Origin: Lachnospiraceae bacterium
GTDB lineage: Bacteria > Bacillota > Clostridia > Lachnospirales > Lachnospiraceae
Direction of reading: 5' to 3'
Assembly: GCA_900772845.1 (NCBI GenBank)
Contig: CAAGSD010000050.1
Span: 1 to 27,004, forward strand
DNA: 27,004 bases
Below are positions 14,047 to 22,255 of this stretch, piece by piece. Both the position numbers and the translations under genes were made by a program. Numbering within the stretch: position 1 is the stretch's first letter; the number at the start of each line of letters is the position of its first letter. The notes below the pieces were generated by a model. It worked only from the letters and a program-made list of their open reading frames with translations, searched no databases and was not told where the DNA came from.

Positions 14047-15264
14047 ATGGATTATTTAGAGCAGAGAAGAAAACTTCGTCAGATGGTACAGGAAAGATTG
14101 GATTACGGAAGAGACTATACGGACGAAGAAGTAGAAGATACGATCGATGAGGTGCTTATGGAACAGGAGAATCTGGAATTGTGTCCGGTAGAAATGCGCA
14201 GGCGGCTGCGGAAAGAGCTGTTTGATTCCTTGCGCAGACTGGATATTTTGCAGATATTTGTTGAGGACAGTTCCGTTACGGAAATTATGATCAATGGTAT
14301 GGATCACATTTTTGTGGAACAGAATGGACAATTAAAAGAACTGGATCGGGCTTTTGATTCTATGGAAAAACTTCAGGATGTGATTCAACAGATCGTTGCA
14401 GGATGCAATCGTGTTGTCAATGAGGCTTCACCGATTGTGGATGCACGACTGAGCAATGGATCCCGCGTAAACATTGTGATGAATCCCATTGCTCTAAATG
14501 GACCGATTGTAACGATCCGCAGGTTCCCGGATAAACCGATCACCATGCAGAATCTTATCAATTTCGAGACTATCTCAGTGGAGGCGGCAGGATTTCTGGA
14601 AAAACTGGTGCAGGCAGGCTACAACATATTTGTCAGTGGCGGAACAGGAAGCGGTAAGACTACGTTTTTAAACGTTCTGTCTGGGTTTATATCTGCCCAG
14701 GAGCGGGTGATCACCATAGAAGACAGCGCAGAATTGCAGCTGCAGGGACTCCCTAATCTCGTACGCCTGGAGACCAGAAACAGCAATACCGAAGGGTGTA
14801 GGGAAATCGGTATTCGTGAACTGATCCGCTCCTCTCTGCGGATGCGGCCGGACCGGATCGTTGTGGGAGAAGTACGGGGGCCGGAAGCAGTGGATATGCT
14901 GCAATGTATGAATACAGGGCACGATGGCAGTATGTCCACGGGACATGCCAACAGCGCAGTAGATATGCTGGCAAGACTGGAGAACATGGTCCTTATGGGC
15001 ATGGATCTTCCACTTACAGCCATTCGTAATCAGATAGCTTCCGGCGTAGATATCATTGTACATCTGGGCAAAATCCGCGATAAGAGCAGAAGAGTGTTGG
15101 AAATTACAGAGGTTATAGGATGCGAAAACGGAGAAATCCGGTTAAATCCGCTGTATCAGTTTGAAGAACTAGGAGAAGACAGCGGAGGAAAAGTAGTCGG
15201 AAGACTACGGAGAAAAGGAGAACTGCTTCATGAAGGGAAACTTAAGGCGGCGGGATTATCGTAA
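14047..15264 (+). CDS. cpaF: CpaF/TadA pilus assembly ATPase
   Basis: A 405-residue cytoplasmic secretion ATPase of the VirB11/PulE superfamily that powers Flp pilus assembly. Visible motifs are Walker A SGGTGSGKTT (197-206), the acidic box VITIEDSAELQL (221-232), Walker B RIVVGEVRGPEA (270-281, Glu275) and the His box TGHDGSMSTGHANS (290-303). The N-terminal part (about 1-160) is the usual helical CpaF domain with VTEIMINGMDHIFVE. AGGAG (14035-14039) precedes the ATG. The final 35 bases overlap the start of tadB, which suggests translational coupling. Confidence 0.95.
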   Translation: MDYLEQRRKLRQMVQERLDYGRDYTDEEVEDTIDEVLMEQENLELCPVEMRRRLRKELFDSLRRLDILQIFVEDSSVTEIMINGMDHIFVEQNGQLKELDRAFDSMEKLQDVIQQIVAGCNRVVNEASPIVDARLSNGSRVNIVMNPIALNGPIVTIRRFPDKPITMQNLINFETISVEAAGFLEKLVQAGYNIFVSGGTGSGKTTFLNVLSGFISAQERVITIEDSAELQLQGLPNLVRLETRNSNTEGCREIGIRELIRSSLRMRPDRIVVGEVRGPEAVDMLQCMNTGHDGSMSTGHANSAVDMLARLENMVLMGMDLPLTAIRNQIASGVDIIVHLGKIRDKSRRVLEITEVIGCENGEIRLNPLYQFEELGEDSGGKVVGRLRRKGELLHEGKLKAAGLS

Positions 15265-15997
15265 AGCATTTCCGGAGAGAAAAGATATCTTACAGCCGGT
15301 GATGCAGACGGGGCTTGTGGTGATTTTTCTGGCATGGTTCTTTTACAGATCCTTTTGGGCGGTATTTTTGTTGATCCCTCCCGGTGTCCTGTATTTTCGC
15401 AGATGTGCGGCGAAACAGTGCAAGAAAAACAGACAGGAGCTGACAATACAGTTTAAAGAATGTATTTTGGCTGTGGCAAATTCGCTGCGAACGGGCTATG
15501 CGTTGGAAAATGCGTTTGTGGAAAGCAGAGAAGATATACGAATGCTGTATGGGGAGCATTCTGCCATGTATCAGGAACTGGAACTGATCCGGAGAGGGTT
15601 GATTCTGAATATCACGCTGGAGGATTTGATCAGTGATCTGGCGGAACGAAGTGATATTGAGGAAATCCGACAATTCTCAGTCATATTGAATATTGCCAAA
15701 AGAGGCGGCGGAAATGTAACACAGATGATACGGACGACCTCGGAGGTGATCAGTAATAAAGTCGAGACTATGCAGGAAATGCTGACTCTGCTGCAAGGGA
15801 GGCGGCTGGAACAGAATATTATGGAGATTATGCCCTTCGGAATTACTTTTTATATAGGCTGGGCATATCCGGGGTATTTCGAAGCACTTTATCATAACGG
15901 GATCGGAATCTTGGTTATGACCATATGTCTTGTTGTTTACGTTGGGGCATATGTCCTGGGGGAACGGATCCTGGAACGGATTGAGGAGGAATTATAA
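15230..15997 (+). CDS. tadB: TadB-like inner-membrane platform protein (T2SS F family)
   Basis: A 255-residue membrane protein with an N-terminal hydrophobic pair (about 23-55), a cytoplasmic helical T2SSF domain (FKECILAVANSLRTGYALEN, then EIRQFSVILNIAKRGGGNV), and C-terminal hydrophobic segments (about 205-245). TadB and TadC together form the membrane platform on which CpaF acts. The start has AAGGAGAA (15215-15222) and lies inside the end of cpaF. tadC follows after 5 bp. The length is slightly shorter than many TadB proteins, with only a brief cytoplasmic N-terminus. Confidence 0.88.
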   Translation: MKGNLRRRDYRKAFPERKDILQPVMQTGLVVIFLAWFFYRSFWAVFLLIPPGVLYFRRCAAKQCKKNRQELTIQFKECILAVANSLRTGYALENAFVESREDIRMLYGEHSAMYQELELIRRGLILNITLEDLISDLAERSDIEEIRQFSVILNIAKRGGGNVTQMIRTTSEVISNKVETMQEMLTLLQGRRLEQNIMEIMPFGITFYIGWAYPGYFEALYHNGIGILVMTICLVVYVGAYVLGERILERIEEEL

Positions 15998-16002
15998 AAG
16001 TT

Positions 16003-17376
16003 ATGAAGAGTAAGAACGGGATACTTCGCTTCTTTTATAACATAGTAATGTTCTGTTACAAAAAGCTGCACATCTGGAAAGTGCCGGTTCCCGGAAAAGA
16101 GAAGGTAAAAACTGACCTTGGCCAGATTTACGCAGGAGAAAATCAACAGGAATGCATTACGGATTATTATGTGACAAAATTGACATTTTCTATAGTGATT
16201 CTTCTGGCGGGGACTGTAATTGCAATCCTTATAAATTATACCGGAAATGAGAAAAGCATCATAGAAAATCAATGGATCTACCGGGGAACAGACACGGAAG
16301 GCATAAAGCAATATGACATTACAGGACAGGTAGAAGACGGGTCAACCTATTTTTTCCGGATGGAGATAGAACCCCGCAAATACAAAGAGGCAGAAATTGA
16401 GATGCTTTATCGGCAATTTGCGGAGGAACTGCCGGAGCTGATTCTTGGGAAAAATGAATCTTTGGAGGCTGTTTACAGTAATCTGGAACTACTGGACAGT
16501 TATCAGGGATTTCCGTTTCTGACAGAGTGGAAAAGTGAGTTCCCGGAAATCATTGCAACAGACGGAAAACTATCCGCTCCGGAAACGGATACGGCTGTAA
16601 GCCTGGAGGTGGAAGTCTATTATGGAGATTTCTACAGAAAAGAAACGCTTACCGTGACTGCGGCCGCAAGAATCGAAAGTGCGGAGGAAAGTGAGGAAAA
16701 CCGGATATCGCAACTTCTGCAGCAGGCACAGGAAAAAGATCCGGAAAGCGAGAAAATACAACTGCCCACGGAAATCGATGGAAAGAAGATTTTCTGGAAG
16801 GAAAATGATCCGAAGACAGGGTGGAAAATTCTGGTGGGAGCAGTTGCTGCAGCAGTGGCTGTCTTTTTCTTCAAGGACAGGGACCTTCATGATCTGGTAG
16901 AAAAGAAAAAGAGGGAGGAGCGCAGGATATACCCGGAAATCCTGCAAAAGCTGACATTATATCTGGAAGCGGGACTGACGATTCGGACAGCATTCTGCCG
17001 TATTGCGGAAGATTATGAAAAAGAGAGGAAAAAGGGAGAGCGAAGACAGGAGGCATATGAGGAAATGCTGATCGCAGCCAGAGAGATCCATATGGGGATT
17101 CCGGAAGGAACTGCCTATGAGAATTTCGGCAAAAGGACCGGGGTCAGGGAATATATAAGGTTGAGTACATTCTTGTTACAAAATTTGAAAAAAGGAAGTT
17201 CACAGCTTTTACAACAATTAAGAGAAGAAGCACAGCTGGCAGAGGAAATGCGGATACAGAATGCAAGAAAACTGAGTGAGGAGGCATCTACAAAATTGTT
17301 GCTGCCGATGGTAATGCTTCTGGTAATAGTCATGGTAATCATCATGGTGCCGGCATTCTCAAGTGCAGGGATCTAA
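16003..17376 (+). CDS. tadC: TadC-like platform protein with large external insertion
   Basis: A 457-residue membrane protein, much longer than ordinary TadC (about 300 residues). Three clear membrane helices are seen at about 59-79, 273-290 and 431-451. The T2SSF domain lies between the last two (YPEILQKLTLYLEAGLTIRT, then GVREYIRLSTFLLQNLKKGS) and should be cytoplasmic, which places residues 80-272 outside the membrane. That insertion contains a helical stretch (YRQFAEELPELILGKNESLE) and beta-rich parts (VSLEVEVYYGDFYRKETLTV). It may contact pilins or the cell wall; this is inference. GAGGAGGA lies upstream of the ATG. Confidence 0.82.
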   Translation: MKSKNGILRFFYNIVMFCYKKLHIWKVPVPGKEKVKTDLGQIYAGENQQECITDYYVTKLTFSIVILLAGTVIAILINYTGNEKSIIENQWIYRGTDTEGIKQYDITGQVEDGSTYFFRMEIEPRKYKEAEIEMLYRQFAEELPELILGKNESLEAVYSNLELLDSYQGFPFLTEWKSEFPEIIATDGKLSAPETDTAVSLEVEVYYGDFYRKETLTVTAAARIESAEESEENRISQLLQQAQEKDPESEKIQLPTEIDGKKIFWKENDPKTGWKILVGAVAAAVAVFFFKDRDLHDLVEKKKREERRIYPEILQKLTLYLEAGLTIRTAFCRIAEDYEKERKKGERRQEAYEEMLIAAREIHMGIPEGTAYENFGKRTGVREYIRLSTFLLQNLKKGSSQLLQQLREEAQLAEEMRIQNARKLSEEASTKLLLPMVMLLVIVMVIIMVPAFSSAGI

Positions 17377-17414
17377 CAAAGGAAAATAAGCAAAGGAAAA
17401 AGAAAGGAACGCAT

Positions 17415-17591
17415 ATGAACAAATTAAAGACATTTCGGCAGTTTTTGGCAGAGGAAGATGGCATGGGAACCGTAGAGGTGATATTGATCATTGTGGTACT
17501 TGTCGGTCTGGTAATTATCTTTAAAGAGAAGATTACGGAAATCGTAAACTCCATCTTCAGTAAAATTACAAGTCAGACCAAGAAGATATAA
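17415..17591 (+). CDS. flp: Flp-family type IVb pilin (major subunit candidate)
   Basis: A 58-residue prepilin encoded between tadC and the DUF5702-like gene. The polar leader MNKLKTFRQFLAEEDG is followed by MGTVEVILIIVVLVGLVIIF and a charged helix ending ITSQTKKI. Cleavage after Gly16 would leave the conserved glutamate (Glu21) at mature position +5, the hallmark of type IV prepilins. AGAAAGGAAC gives the ribosome site. Only one such pilin is present in the window. Size, position and the hydrophobic helix make this the probable filament subunit. Confidence 0.9.
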   Translation: MNKLKTFRQFLAEEDGMGTVEVILIIVVLVGLVIIFKEKITEIVNSIFSKITSQTKKI

Positions 17592-17604
17592 GGACGTTTT
17601 TGGC

Positions 17605-19086
17605 ATGATATCCTATAGAAATCAAAAATGTAACGGCTATATGACGGTGTATCTTGCCCTTACGGTGAGCGTGATCATTTCTCTGTGTCTGGCACTGATA
17701 GAGGGGTGCCGGTATCGCGGGATCCAATTGGAAACAGAATGCGTGATGGATATCGGAATGGACAGCATACTGGCAGAATACCATAGAGAGTTGCTCAAAC
17801 AGTATAATCTGTTTGCCATAGACTGCTCCTATGGTACGCCGTATGCATCAATGGAGTTCACAGGGAAACATTTGCTGGAATATATGAACCGAAATTTCTC
17901 TCTGGATGATGTGTTTCTTGAAAAGTTGTTGTATCGGGACTTTTTTGCCATACATGCGGAAGACGTGGAGGCGACAAAGGCGGCGTTTTTGACAGACGAA
18001 GCGGGAGAAAACTTCCGGAGAGCTGCGGTAAGCGCGGTGGAAGACGATGTAGGACTGGAACTATTGCAGCAAATCATGGACTGGCTGAACACCATAGAGT
18101 CTGAGGGGCTGGAGGAACAGGATGTTGCCGGACAGAAACAACAGATTGATGCACAGATCCAGGAATATGATGGAAAAAAGACACCCACGGGGGAGACGAT
18201 TCATATAGAAAACCCGACGGCCGGTCTGGAAGAAAAGAGAAACAGTGGAATATTAAAACTGGTGATCAAAGAAGAAAATATATCCGGTAGATCCCTGATA
18301 TCGCAAGATCTGATAGAAGAACGGGCAAAACAGGGAGAAATCAATCACGGAAATATACCGTTAAGGCAGCAGGAAAAATGGGAGGATCTGGAAGAAAAAT
18401 TTCTTTTCCATGAGTACATATTACGATATCTCGGTAGATACGGAGAGGAAAAGGAACAGAGCCCCTTGTGGTACCAGACCGAATATGTCATAGCGGGAAA
18501 AGAGAATGATACGGAGAATCTGCGGACCATTGTAAACCGGATTTTTATCATACGTGAGGCAGCAAATACGATGTATCTGCTAAGCAGTGAAGAAAAGTAT
18601 GCAATCGCAGAAGCATTGGGAGAGGTATTGGCAGCAGCGATGATGGTGCCGGAAATCGCCGGATTGTTTACAGCAACCTTAATATTGGGCTGGGCATTCG
18701 CAGAAAGTGTTTATGATGTAAAAACCATACTTTCCGGAGGAAAAATCCCTCTGTTAAAAGAGGATGCAACATGGCATTACGGTTTATCCTCGGCATTGCA
18801 GGACACCGACACAGATGCAGATGCCGGAAATGCCAATGACATATTCAGCATGGGATACGAGGATTACCTGAGAACTTTCCTGATGCTTTGCGATGAGACG
18901 ACAACGATCTACAGGACTATGAACATCGTGGAACTGGATATCCGGAACACACCGGGCAACAGTGCTTTTCGCCTGGATGCATGTATCACTGAGATCGGGT
19001 TGAATGTAAAAGTAAAAAGCAAATATGGATATTCTTTTGAGATTGAGAGACAGAAATCCTATACGGCGGTACTGGAGACCGACTAA
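17605..19086 (+). CDS. DUF5702-like pilus-locus protein with pilin-like N-terminus
   Basis: A 493-residue protein with one N-terminal hydrophobic helix (YLALTVSVIISLCLALIEG) and a large extracytoplasmic part. The start resembles TadG/TadE-type pseudopilins and the layout matches clostridial DUF5702 proteins found in Tad loci, from memory. At the position where prepilins carry glutamate +5 this protein has tyrosine (NGYMTVY), so processing is questionable. A second hydrophobic region lies around EVLAAAMMVPEIAGLFTATL (about residues 332-351). Function is unknown; a minor pilin, tip or anchoring role is a guess from context. AAGGA overlaps the preceding flp stop codon. Confidence 0.7.
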   Translation: MISYRNQKCNGYMTVYLALTVSVIISLCLALIEGCRYRGIQLETECVMDIGMDSILAEYHRELLKQYNLFAIDCSYGTPYASMEFTGKHLLEYMNRNFSLDDVFLEKLLYRDFFAIHAEDVEATKAAFLTDEAGENFRRAAVSAVEDDVGLELLQQIMDWLNTIESEGLEEQDVAGQKQQIDAQIQEYDGKKTPTGETIHIENPTAGLEEKRNSGILKLVIKEENISGRSLISQDLIEERAKQGEINHGNIPLRQQEKWEDLEEKFLFHEYILRYLGRYGEEKEQSPLWYQTEYVIAGKENDTENLRTIVNRIFIIREAANTMYLLSSEEKYAIAEALGEVLAAAMMVPEIAGLFTATLILGWAFAESVYDVKTILSGGKIPLLKEDATWHYGLSSALQDTDTDADAGNANDIFSMGYEDYLRTFLMLCDETTTIYRTMNIVELDIRNTPGNSAFRLDACITEIGLNVKVKSKYGYSFEIERQKSYTAVLETD

Positions 19087-19123
19087 AATGCAGTCATTAA
19101 AATGAGAAAGGAGGTGGGCAGCG

Positions 19124-20155
19124 ATGTCCTCTTTATGTAAGCGGCATTTTGCAACCATGAACAAAAATAATTTAAGACCTTCTCCGAAACTAAGAAGAAA
19201 TCTTAGCCCATGTAATATTTCATTCCCCGAACATCCTTTAAATACTGCAAAAAACATAAAGAGGATATCGCTGCGCATGCTCCTGAAGAAAACGATAAAA
19301 GCAAGCATGACTGTGGAGACGGCTATGGTATTGCCGCTTTTCTGCTTTTTTATGATCCATATGGGCAGTGCGATCGAAATGATACGATTACATGGAAATA
19401 TAGAAGTAGCCTTGTGGAATGCCGGCAGGCAGGTGGGTATTTATGAAGATTTATTGTCCGGGGGAGAAAGCGGCGATGATTCGGAAAAAGAGGGATGGAA
19501 TGGAAAACTGGAGGCAGCAGTCCTGTCATATACCTATATAAAGAATCAGATCGCGAGTCAATTAGGAGAGGAGTATCTGGAACAGGCACCATTGGAAAAT
19601 GGAATAGAAGGGCTGCAGTTCCTGGAAGGGGAAATCAAAGGGGATACTTATGAAATTGTAGTTACGTATCGAACAAATCCGTTGGTACAAATACCGGGAT
19701 TCAGAAATTTCCGCATGGCCAACAGATATTACGGGCATCTGTGGAATGGTTATGAAATATCGGAAACGGGGAATACAGAAGAGGTTGTCTATGTAACAAA
19801 AGACTCAGAGGTATATCATACTAATCGTAACTGTACACATCTTAGTCTGGCTATTCATCCGGTAGATGCAGGGGGAATACCAAGCGGATATCAGGCCTGT
19901 GAAAAGTGTATCGGACGACAGAAGGAGAATGCTCCGCTTACGGAAGATATTTATTATATCTGTCCCGAGGGGAACTGTTACCATAATAGCAGAGAGTGTT
20001 CTGGACTTAAGAGAACAATATACTGTATCCCAAAAGATAAAGCCGGTACCTACAGAGAATGCAGCAGGTGCAGGATGACAGGAGAATCTAGTGGAAATGG
20101 AAATGTTAGGGAAAATATTTTTTGGAATCTATCTTGGATGGGCAAGCTGGCATGA
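19124..20155 (+). CDS. TadE-like protein with two C-terminal Cys/His motifs
   Basis: A 343-residue protein with a long basic N-terminus, a pseudopilin-like helix (ASMTVETAMVLPLFCFFMI, Glu65 at +5 if cut after Ala60), a middle extracytoplasmic part, and two similar C-terminal modules. Module 1 (about 223-262) has Tyr-His 231-232, Cys237 and CEKC (Cys259, Cys262). Module 2 (about 277-316) has Cys285, Tyr-His 286-287, Cys292 and CSRC (Cys313, Cys316). The spacing resembles small Ada-type zinc-binding modules known as C-terminal tags on other Firmicute secreted proteins; metal binding is inferred. AAAGGAGGTG precedes the ATG. The last 21 codons overlap the next gene. Confidence 0.72.
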   Translation: MSSLCKRHFATMNKNNLRPSPKLRRNLSPCNISFPEHPLNTAKNIKRISLRMLLKKTIKASMTVETAMVLPLFCFFMIHMGSAIEMIRLHGNIEVALWNAGRQVGIYEDLLSGGESGDDSEKEGWNGKLEAAVLSYTYIKNQIASQLGEEYLEQAPLENGIEGLQFLEGEIKGDTYEIVVTYRTNPLVQIPGFRNFRMANRYYGHLWNGYEISETGNTEEVVYVTKDSEVYHTNRNCTHLSLAIHPVDAGGIPSGYQACEKCIGRQKENAPLTEDIYYICPEGNCYHNSRECSGLKRTIYCIPKDKAGTYRECSRCRMTGESSGNGNVRENIFWNLSWMGKLA

Positions 20156-20510
20156 CATCAGGGAGAAAGGGATTCCGGTCATCGGGGTGTTGGCAGCGGG
20201 AGCGCCGGTTTTGCTGTACCTGATACTGAAGGGACCGGAAAAGGGGCAATGGATGGCAATGCTTCCGGGAATGGGAATGTTTGTGTTATCCAGAGTATCT
20301 AACGGAATCGGTGAAGCCGATGGTATTACGTTGCTGCTTGCAGGCTGCATTTATCATATACAAAAGGTACTGCTTTTGTTTGGTATCAGCCTGATCTATA
20401 TTTTCTTATATTCTGCAGTTGTGTTCGTCATAAAAAGAAATCGAAATAGTCAGATCCCCTATATTCCATTTATACTGGCAGCTTATATAACAACCTGGAA
20501 AATGGGTTAA
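20091..20510 (+). CDS. second small prepilin-peptidase-like membrane protein
   Basis: A 139-residue polytopic membrane protein with about four hydrophobic segments. It has the A24 aspartate pattern in SWHDIREKGIP (Asp22) and a variant second motif, NGIGEADGIT (Asp77), where the usual GxGD is stretched to GxGEAD; the C-terminal QIPYIPFILAAY resembles the conserved tail of A24 peptidases. If active it could process a subset of the prepilins in this operon; the changed motif makes activity uncertain. The GTG at 20091 has AGGAGA (20080-20085) just upstream, and an ATG at 20097 is an equally plausible start. It overlaps the preceding gene by 65 bp. Confidence 0.65.
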   Translation: MEMEMLGKIFFGIYLGWASWHDIREKGIPVIGVLAAGAPVLLYLILKGPEKGQWMAMLPGMGMFVLSRVSNGIGEADGITLLLAGCIYHIQKVLLLFGISLIYIFLYSAVVFVIKRNRNSQIPYIPFILAAYITTWKMG

Positions 20511-20526
20511 GAATGGGAGGATTTCT

Positions 20527-21009
20527 ATGCGAAATAAAAGAATAGATGCTTATTTTACGGTAGAAGCAGCAGTACTGTATCCGTTGGTATTAGGGGTGAT
20601 AGTGCTGATGATCTATTTGCTGTTCTTTCAATATGACAGATGTCTGTTAGATCAGGATATGGGGAGGGCAGCTGTAATGGCCGGCAGCAGATGGATGGAA
20701 AAAAAGGAAGAACTTAACCGGCAACTACAGAAGAAGGAAATGTTTTTTGACAAAAGCAAATATATTGCCTGGGAAACAGAATTACCTTTATGGAAATTAG
20801 AGGAAAATCATGTGACAGTAGAACAGAGCGGCAGATTGAAATATCCCTTTGCGGGCATGGGCACAGAGCAAAAATACTGGAGCGCACGGGCGTCCTTTCA
20901 GGCGGAGAGAAATAATCCGGTTGTGCATGTCAGAAAATATCAGAAATATCTAAAAAGCAAAAACGAATCCACAGAAAATGAGGGTGGTGCGGAGAATGTT
21001 TTACAGTGA
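20527..21009 (+). CDS. TadE-like minor pilin
   Basis: A 160-residue protein with a short basic N-terminus, then AYFTVEAAVLYPLVLGVIVL, a pseudopilin helix in which Glu13 would be at +5 after cleavage behind Ala8. The remainder is a soluble, basic extracytoplasmic domain (WETELPLWKLEENHVTVEQ) ending in a charged tail. TadE proteins are minor pilins needed for Flp pilus formation. GGGAGG lies upstream of the ATG. The stop overlaps the ribosome-site region of the next gene, so co-translation is likely. Confidence 0.75.
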   Translation: MRNKRIDAYFTVEAAVLYPLVLGVIVLMIYLLFFQYDRCLLDQDMGRAAVMAGSRWMEKKEELNRQLQKKEMFFDKSKYIAWETELPLWKLEENHVTVEQSGRLKYPFAGMGTEQKYWSARASFQAERNNPVVHVRKYQKYLKSKNESTENEGGAENVLQ

Positions 21010-21026
21010 GAAAAGGAGATACGGGA

Positions 21027-22187
21027 ATGCTTAACACAGAATATATTCGCAGTTTAAATGCCAATTATGAGAGATTGTTATTAAAACAGAAACCGGAAGA
21101 AAAAAGATATCAATATTGTATGATCAGCAGAGGTGGGATCAAAGGACTGTTGCCCTGCAGTCTGAGGTACATAGATGGAGATGCCTATTTATATTATGAT
21201 ATTACTTCAAAACAGAATATTGCACAGCTGTTTGAAAAAAGATCCATGTCGAGGCAGTGGCTGTTAGATTTTTTATGGAGTATGCGCAGGGTACGGCGGG
21301 AAATGGCCAGATTCCTGTTGGAAGAAAGCAATCTCATATGGTTTCCTCAGCATGTGTATCAGGATTTGGAAAGGAAAGAGTTCTATTTTATTTATATGCC
21401 TTACTGCGAGCAAAGCACAGGTTTTCATGAATTAATGGAGTATCTGATAGAACATATAGATTATCAGGATGAAGCACTGGTGGAATATTTGTACAAAGCG
21501 TATGAACAATATGAATCGGCAGGGGAAGTCTATTTACAGAATAAAATTTTTGAAGATGCAGAATGCCTGAAGGCCGCAGAAACAGACCACGATGTCCCGG
21601 AAGAAGAGGCACTTGCGACAAGTGTGGAAGAAGTTGGGGACATCGATATTATAGAGGAAACGAAAACCGGAGACAAAGAGATCAAAAAACAGTTGGAGAC
21701 TGTGCGGCCGGCCGGAGAGAAAAAAGGATTGTTCAATTTATGGGAGAGCCGTCGGAAGAAAGACAAGCAGGAGAGAGAAAATTATACCAGAAATCTCCAG
21801 CTTACCATGGCTGGATATGCGGTGGCAGAGGAAACCGCCTATGAGGAAGATGATATGGGAAGAACGGTATATATGGAAGAAAAACCGGCACTCAGAGAAA
21901 CGATACACCGCATATTATCTGAAGACGGGAAATTGTTGATGACATTGGAGCAATCTTCTTATACCATCGGGAAAAAGAGAGGAGAGGTGGATTTGGTACT
22001 GAGCGATCCGTCCATCAGCAGGCTGCACGCCAGAATTGTGAAGGAAGAGGATGGATTTTATCTGGAAGATATGAATTCCACCAACGGAACTTTTAAGAAT
22101 GGACTGCAGCTACAGCCGTATGAAAAGAGAAAATTAGAAGAAGGGGACGAGATCACGCTGGGAAAAATGACAGTACTCTATCGGTAA
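21027..22187 (+). CDS. FHA-domain protein (possible DUF6382)
   Basis: A 386-residue cytoplasmic protein with no signal or membrane segment. The N-terminal about 170 residues are globular (YCMISRGGIKGLLPCSLRYI, WLLDFLWSMRRVRREMARFL) and resemble the DUF6382 domain seen with FHA in Firmicutes, from memory. An acidic, then basic linker (about 175-290) follows. The C-terminal FHA domain (about 305-386) has IGKKRGEVDLVL, SDPSISRLHARI (Ser331, Arg332, His334) and MNSTNGTFKNG (Asn353), the phosphothreonine-binding residues. The linker contains a GRTVYMEE motif that could be a kinase target. The ATG at 21027 has AAGGAGA 7 nt upstream. It is the last gene of the Tad operon. Confidence 0.8.
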   Translation: MLNTEYIRSLNANYERLLLKQKPEEKRYQYCMISRGGIKGLLPCSLRYIDGDAYLYYDITSKQNIAQLFEKRSMSRQWLLDFLWSMRRVRREMARFLLEESNLIWFPQHVYQDLERKEFYFIYMPYCEQSTGFHELMEYLIEHIDYQDEALVEYLYKAYEQYESAGEVYLQNKIFEDAECLKAAETDHDVPEEEALATSVEEVGDIDIIEETKTGDKEIKKQLETVRPAGEKKGLFNLWESRRKKDKQERENYTRNLQLTMAGYAVAEETAYEEDDMGRTVYMEEKPALRETIHRILSEDGKLLMTLEQSSYTIGKKRGEVDLVLSDPSISRLHARIVKEEDGFYLEDMNSTNGTFKNGLQLQPYEKRKLEEGDEITLGKMTVLYR

Positions 22188-22198
22188 ACTCCTTTTGG

Positions 22199-22228
22199 TT
22201 GACGCAGCGACAGAAATAGTGGTACATT
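22199..22228 (+). promoter_or_regulatory. promoter upstream of rhomboid gene
   Basis: TTGACG, an 18-bp spacer and TACATT, with TGG directly before the -10 forming an extended element. It lies in the 68-bp gap after the Tad operon and would start a new transcription unit. Confidence 0.55.
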
Positions 22229-22255
22229 CTAACTGTTGAGAGGAATAATAACGAG

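Noticed and set aside
17415..17591. Several Flp pilin copies
   Set aside because: Only one short frame with a GxxxxE prepilin motif was found in the locus; the other pilin-like proteins are larger TadE/DUF5702 types.
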